From: Armatimonadota bacterium | GTDB lineage: Bacteria > Sysuimicrobiota > Sysuimicrobiia > Sysuimicrobiales > JACQTN01 | Assembly: GCA_016210785.1 (NCBI GenBank) | Contig: JACQTN010000024.1 | Coordinates: 1-14,745 of the forward strand | DNA: 14,745 nt | Direction: 5' to 3' | Shown here: in pieces, positions 12,594 through 14,745 of the stretch | Position numbering within the stretch: the stretch's first letter is position 1 | Layout: each line of letters opens with the position of its first letter | Notes under the pieces: generated by a model | Database searches by the model: none | Seen by the model: the letters and a program-made list of their open reading frames with translations, nothing else | Told to the model about the DNA's origin: nothing | Made by a program: the position numbers and the translations under genes

Positions 12594-14261
12594 GTGTCAC
12601 GTCACGCCTACGCGCTGACCTGTCCCGAGCCACTGGCCGCCGCCGCGGGCGAGTTGATCTTCGCCCGCGGCGGCAACGCCATGGATGCGGCGGTGGCGGC
12701 CGCGTTCGCCCAGGCCGTGGTCAACCCCCTCATGTGCGGCCTGGGCGGTGACGCGTTCTTCTGCGTCTACGATCCCCGCACGCGGGAGACCGTGATGATC
12801 GAGGCGCCCGTCACCATCGGGTCGCTGGCCACGCCGTCCGTCTTCGAGCCGCTGGCGCGCGGCCGGGCGGAGCGGGTCGGCCGCTTCCTCGTGGAGGGCG
12901 ACATCAACCAGATGGGCTACGGGTCCATCATGGTCCCCGGTTTCGTGCGCGGGCTCGGAGAGGGCTTCCGCCGCCACGGCAGCGGCCGCGTCACCTGGCA
13001 GGAGGTGGTGGCCCCCGCGGCGCGGCTGGCCGGCGACGGCTACGCGGTGGACCACGTGGCGGCGCGCGCGTGGCGATCCCGGGAGCCGGGCCCCGGCGTA
13101 CCCGACGTCTTCACCAAGCTCCACACCACGCCGGAGGCGCGACAAGTCTACCTCAAACCGGATGGCGGTGGCTACCGCGTGGGCGATCGCATTACCCTGC
13201 CGGACCTGGCCCGGACGCTGGAGCGCATCGGCGAGCGCGGCGCCAGCGAGTTCTATGAAGGCGAGACCGGCCGGCGCATCGCGCGCGACATGGAAGCCAA
13301 CGGCGGGCTCTTCACGTGGGACGACCTGCGGGGATACCGCGTCCGCGAGCGCCCGCCGGTGTGGGGATCCTACCGCGGGCTCACCCTGGCGTCCTGCCCG
13401 CCTCCCGGCGCGGGTCCGACCGTCATCGAGATGCTGCGCATCCTGGAGCACTCCGACCAGGCCGCGCTTCATTGGAACGGCCCCGCATATCTCGATCTCG
13501 TGGCGCGGGTGCTGGCGGCCGCCTTCGGCGACGCCGCCGTCTGGCAGGGCGATCCGGCCGTGGTGGAGGTGCCGCTGGAGCCGTGGATCAGCCGGGAGCA
13601 CGCCGCGGAGCAGTACGCGAGGATCCTGCGGGAGATGCCCGGCGGCGCGGAAACGCCGCGGGCGGCGAGCGCGGACGATTCCCGGGGAATCCCCAAGGGT
13701 GGCATGGGGCGCGGCACCACCCACATCACCGCGGTGGACGAGGACCTGCTGATCGTGAGCCTCAATACCTCCACGGGGTCCACGGGGTCGTCGGGCGTCG
13801 TCACTCCCGGGCTCGGTTTTCTCTACAACAACTTCCTGGGCCAGTTCGATCCCGTCCCCGGCCGGCGCCAGTCCATCGCGCCCGGCAAGGGGTCGGGCGG
13901 CGCCAGCTCCACCATCTTCTTCCGGGACGGGCGCCCGGTGCTGGCCACCGGCGCCGCCGGCGGCAGCCGGTTGATCTCGGCGATCGTCCAGTCGGTGGTC
14001 AACATGGTGGACCACGGCATGACGCCCGCGGAGGCGGTGGCGGTGCCCCGCATCCACGCGGAGGAGGCCGGCATCCTCTTCGCCGAGCCCGGCCTTGACG
14101 AGGTCACCGCGGAAGCGTTGGCGGCGCGCGGCTGGGAGGTGCGGACGAGCACCTACATGGGGCGCATCGCCGCGGTGGGGATCGACCCGGACGCCCGGGT
14201 CCTGTACCCCGCGTCAGATCCGCGCGGGGGGCGCGGGGTGGCGGCTGGACCGCCGCGGTAA
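12594..14261 (+). CDS. Gamma-glutamyltransferase-family Ntn-hydrolase with altered substrate site
   Basis: GGT-family enzymes are autoprocessed Ntn-hydrolases. The 555-residue protein has the family start (LAAAAGELIFARGGNAMDAA, then VAAAF), NPLMCGLGGDAFFCVYDPRT, and GRGTTHITAVDEDLLIVSLN with the presumed processing site and nucleophile at Thr375 and a conserved Asn391. It ends with FYNN-like LYNNFLG, GKGSGGASSTIFFRDGRPVL and ATGAAGGSRLI. Residues equivalent to E. coli Arg114 and Asp433, which hold the glutamate carboxylate and amino groups, are not seen: the segments read MIEAPVTIGS and YNNFLGQFDP. No signal peptide is present, so it acts in the cytoplasm, unlike periplasmic GGT. GTG at 12594 is the best start, 20 nt after the aldolase; the ribosome site is weak. 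A YwrD-like amidohydrolase role on an imported compound is plausible. Confidence 0.88.
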   Translation: MSRHAYALTCPEPLAAAAGELIFARGGNAMDAAVAAAFAQAVVNPLMCGLGGDAFFCVYDPRTRETVMIEAPVTIGSLATPSVFEPLARGRAERVGRFLVEGDINQMGYGSIMVPGFVRGLGEGFRRHGSGRVTWQEVVAPAARLAGDGYAVDHVAARAWRSREPGPGVPDVFTKLHTTPEARQVYLKPDGGGYRVGDRITLPDLARTLERIGERGASEFYEGETGRRIARDMEANGGLFTWDDLRGYRVRERPPVWGSYRGLTLASCPPPGAGPTVIEMLRILEHSDQAALHWNGPAYLDLVARVLAAAFGDAAVWQGDPAVVEVPLEPWISREHAAEQYARILREMPGGAETPRAASADDSRGIPKGGMGRGTTHITAVDEDLLIVSLNTSTGSTGSSGVVTPGLGFLYNNFLGQFDPVPGRRQSIAPGKGSGGASSTIFFRDGRPVLATGAAGGSRLISAIVQSVVNMVDHGMTPAEAVAVPRIHAEEAGILFAEPGLDEVTAEALAARGWEVRTSTYMGRIAAVGIDPDARVLYPASDPRGGRGVAAGPPR

Positions 14262-14266
14262 GACCG

Positions 14267-14745
14267 ATGTATCGCTACCTGGCGCAGCGGTTTCTGGCCT
14301 CCCTCCTGGTCATCGTCGGAGTGGTGACCCTGGTCTTCTTCCTCATGCGCCTGAGCGGCGACCCGGTGCTGCTCTACATCTCGGAGCGGGCCTCGCCGGA
14401 GCAGGTGGAGCTGATGCGCCGCCAGCTGGGGCTGGACCGGCCGCTGGTGGTGCAGTACGCCGAGTACATGCGGCGCGCCTTCATCCACTTCGACTTCGGC
14501 GAGTCGCTCCGCTACCGCGAGCCCGCGGCGATCGTGATCGGCCGGCACTTCCGGGCGACGGTGGAGCTGGCCGGGGTGGGCCTGCTGATCGCGCTGCTCA
14601 TGTCGCTGCCGCTGGGCATCCTCTCCGCCGTCTACCGCGACTCTTTGCTGGACGCCCTCACGCGGGTGATGGCGCTCATCGGCCAGTCCGTCCCCATCTT
14701 CTGGCTGGGCATCATGCTCATCCTGTTCTTTGCCGTGCGCTGGCA
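14267..14745 (+). CDS. ABC transporter permease, DppB/OppB type (partial, runs off the window)
   Basis: The visible 159 codons begin MYRYLAQRFLASLLVIVGVV and continue TLVFFLMRLSGDP, a transmembrane helix followed by the standard DppB N-terminal motif. Then come MRRQLGLDRPLVVQYAEYMR, FDFGESLRYREP and, in the second helix, ATVELAGVGLLIALLMSLPL followed by GILSAVYRDSLLD and VPIFWLGIMLILFF. This is the first inner-membrane subunit of a peptide/opine/nickel-type importer. The start ATG is 5 nt after the stop of the GGT-like gene, so it is in the same operon. The second permease and ATPases probably lie beyond the window. No frame disruption is seen up to the edge. Confidence 0.93.
   Translation, partial: MYRYLAQRFLASLLVIVGVVTLVFFLMRLSGDPVLLYISERASPEQVELMRRQLGLDRPLVVQYAEYMRRAFIHFDFGESLRYREPAAIVIGRHFRATVELAGVGLLIALLMSLPLGILSAVYRDSLLDALTRVMALIGQSVPIFWLGIMLILFFAVRW

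Noticed and set aside
12597..14057. Minus-strand open frame opposite the GGT-like gene
   Set aside because: His/Gly/Arg-rich shadow translation without motifs.
1..14745. CRISPR array, tRNA or rRNA genes, replication origin
   Set aside because: No regularly spaced direct repeats, no tRNA cloverleaf or rRNA sequence recognised, and no DnaA-box cluster noticed by eye.

Overview
This is a high-GC bacterial window of about 14.7 kb. It reads as ordinary, densely packed chromosome interrupted by a less GC-rich accessory island. Bacterial FabI, Ku, a three-domain LigD and a Dpp-type peptide transporter are present. I cannot fix the phylum from the sequence. The codon bias, frequent GTG starts and repair/transport mix would fit one of the high-GC, mostly uncultivated lineages, but that is only an inference.

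Region 1 (1-5692) holds housekeeping and DNA-repair genes. fabI (enoyl-ACP reductase, minus strand) is divergent from ku and ligD, which together make a bacterial non-homologous end-joining module. The ligD 3' end overlaps by 11 bases the 3' end of a convergent macrodomain gene resembling the deacetylase YmdB. The fabI-ku intergenic region carries a perfect 16-bp inverted repeat and a TATAAT box. fabI and ku are each followed by a copy of the same palindromic element, GCAAGGTTGG plus a 29-nt hairpin. The two copies differ by compensatory base changes, which points to a dispersed repeat or shared terminator family.

Region 2 (5693-7015) contains a metallo-beta-lactamase-fold hydrolase (plus) and a convergent 65-codon secreted peptide gene (minus). 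A perfect 18-bp-stem hairpin lies between them.

Region 3 (about 7100-10085) is the island, visibly less GC-rich. It holds a small basic KGG-repeat protein. It also holds a three-gene minus-strand operon: a HigB-like toxin, a HigA-like regulator fused to an ImmA/IrrE-type metallopeptidase, and an uncharacterised 161-residue protein. Then come the fragment of an IS1-like transposase and a frameshifted, truncated IS630-family transposase. The three promoters I can see here all place the -10 box exactly 6 nt before the start codon, so leaderless transcripts are predicted. Genes inside the operon instead have Shine-Dalgarno sites. A 9-bp-arm palindrome between the divergent toxin and transposase promoters is the likely HigA operator.

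Region 4 (10295-14745, running off the edge) is a tightly spaced plus-strand operon: a Dpp/Opp-type substrate-binding protein, an HpcH/HpaI-family aldolase, a gamma-glutamyltransferase-like Ntn-hydrolase and a DppB-type permease (partial). The two enzymes sit between the binding protein and the permease, so they probably process the imported compound. The Ntn-hydrolase keeps the catalytic Thr but lacks the usual glutamate-binding Arg and Asp, so its substrate is probably not a standard gamma-glutamyl compound.
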